Shown: positions 5,119 through 5,289 of the stretch, piece by piece
How positions within the stretch are numbered: the stretch's first letter is position 1
How the letters are laid out: each line of letters starts with the position of its first letter
Source: Candidatus Omnitrophota bacterium
GTDB lineage: Bacteria > Omnitrophota > Gorgyraeia > Gorgyraeales > Gorgyraeaceae
DNA: 5,289 nucleotides
NCBI GenBank assembly: GCA_003485765.1
Contig: DNHS01000057.1
Location: 1-5,289, forward strand
Direction: 5' to 3'
Position numbers and translations under genes: made by a program
Notes under the pieces: model-generated
Told to the model about the DNA's origin: nothing
The model's database searches: none
What the model saw: only the letters and a program-made list of their open reading frames with translations

Positions 5119-5289
5119 ATGAATGCTGGAAAGAGGAAGGCATTATTAGCTGAGCACGAGGCAGGTATTGCGGAGATAATACAATATCTCCTTAAGGCAT
5201 GGGATTACGATGTAGTCACCATTGCTAAAGGCTCGGCTGTTCTAGATGCAGTAAGGCGGGAGCAGCCGGATATTATTATAATAGACTGG
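5119..5289 (+). CDS. Receiver-domain protein (response regulator), N-terminal part, cut by window end
   Basis: Only the first 57 residues are visible and the frame stays open to the window end. They match the first half of a CheY-like receiver: beta1 KALLAEHE (7-14), helix 1 with IAEIIQYLLKAWDYDVV (17-33), beta2 VVTIAKGSAVLDAV, then RREQPDIIIIDW (46-57). The phosphoacceptor Asp56 is present. The usual acidic pair of the pocket is changed to Glu12-His13, followed by Glu14. The output domain, if any, is beyond the window, so this could be a stand-alone receiver, a DNA-binding regulator or a hybrid kinase. The ATG at 5119 has no ribosome binding site; a strong promoter ending at 5110 implies a nearly leaderless mRNA. 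An out-of-frame ATG at 5123 is not used, since this frame gives the receiver. No direct evidence links it to the kinase at 189-1343. Confidence 0.8.
   Translation, partial: MNAGKRKALLAEHEAGIAEIIQYLLKAWDYDVVTIAKGSAVLDAVRREQPDIIIIDW

Overview
The window looks like ordinary chromosomal DNA from a bacterium. It is AT-rich (roughly 40% GC by eye) and gene-dense, with spacers of tens of bases. It carries no rRNA, tRNA, IS element, CRISPR array or phage gene that I can see. The large membrane protein with an 'FDD' loop and C-terminal TPRs, together with two-component proteins and many AT-rich codons, recalls genomes of uncultured diderm lineages such as Omnitrophota or Elusimicrobiota. That placement is a guess from gene style, not a proof.

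Layout, left to right. Bases 1-164 hold the 3' end of a patatin-like phospholipase gene. Bases 189-1343 encode a soluble sensor kinase whose N-terminal receiver domain has lost its phosphoacceptor. Bases 1372-2088 encode serine O-acetyltransferase (CysE). These three are close together on the + strand and are probably cotranscribed. Next comes a free-standing cold-shock protein gene (2161-2364) with a full-consensus promoter, a strong ribosome binding site and a strong intrinsic terminator.

Downstream of that terminator lies a probable two-gene unit: a multi-pass GT-C-like membrane protein with three TPRs (2427-4043), overlapping by 8 bases a small zinc-ribbon protein (4036-4335). Facing them on the - strand, with a 15-base overlap of stop ends, is a family-2 glycosyltransferase of the dolichyl/polyprenyl-phosphate mannose synthase type (4321-5019). 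It is plausible, but inferred, that this GT2 charges a polyprenyl-phosphate carrier with a sugar that the GT-C-like protein then uses outside the cytoplasmic membrane.

The last 270 bases hold a divergent promoter region (5020-5118). It drives the GT2 gene leftward and a receiver-domain protein (5119 to beyond the window end) rightward. Both promoters sit so close to their start codons that both mRNAs should be leaderless or nearly so, and neither gene has a Shine-Dalgarno sequence.

I do not see a clearly new multi-gene system. The observations most worth checking are the degenerate receiver on the kinase, the divergent leaderless pair, and the possible lipid-linked glycosylation cluster with its zinc-ribbon partner.
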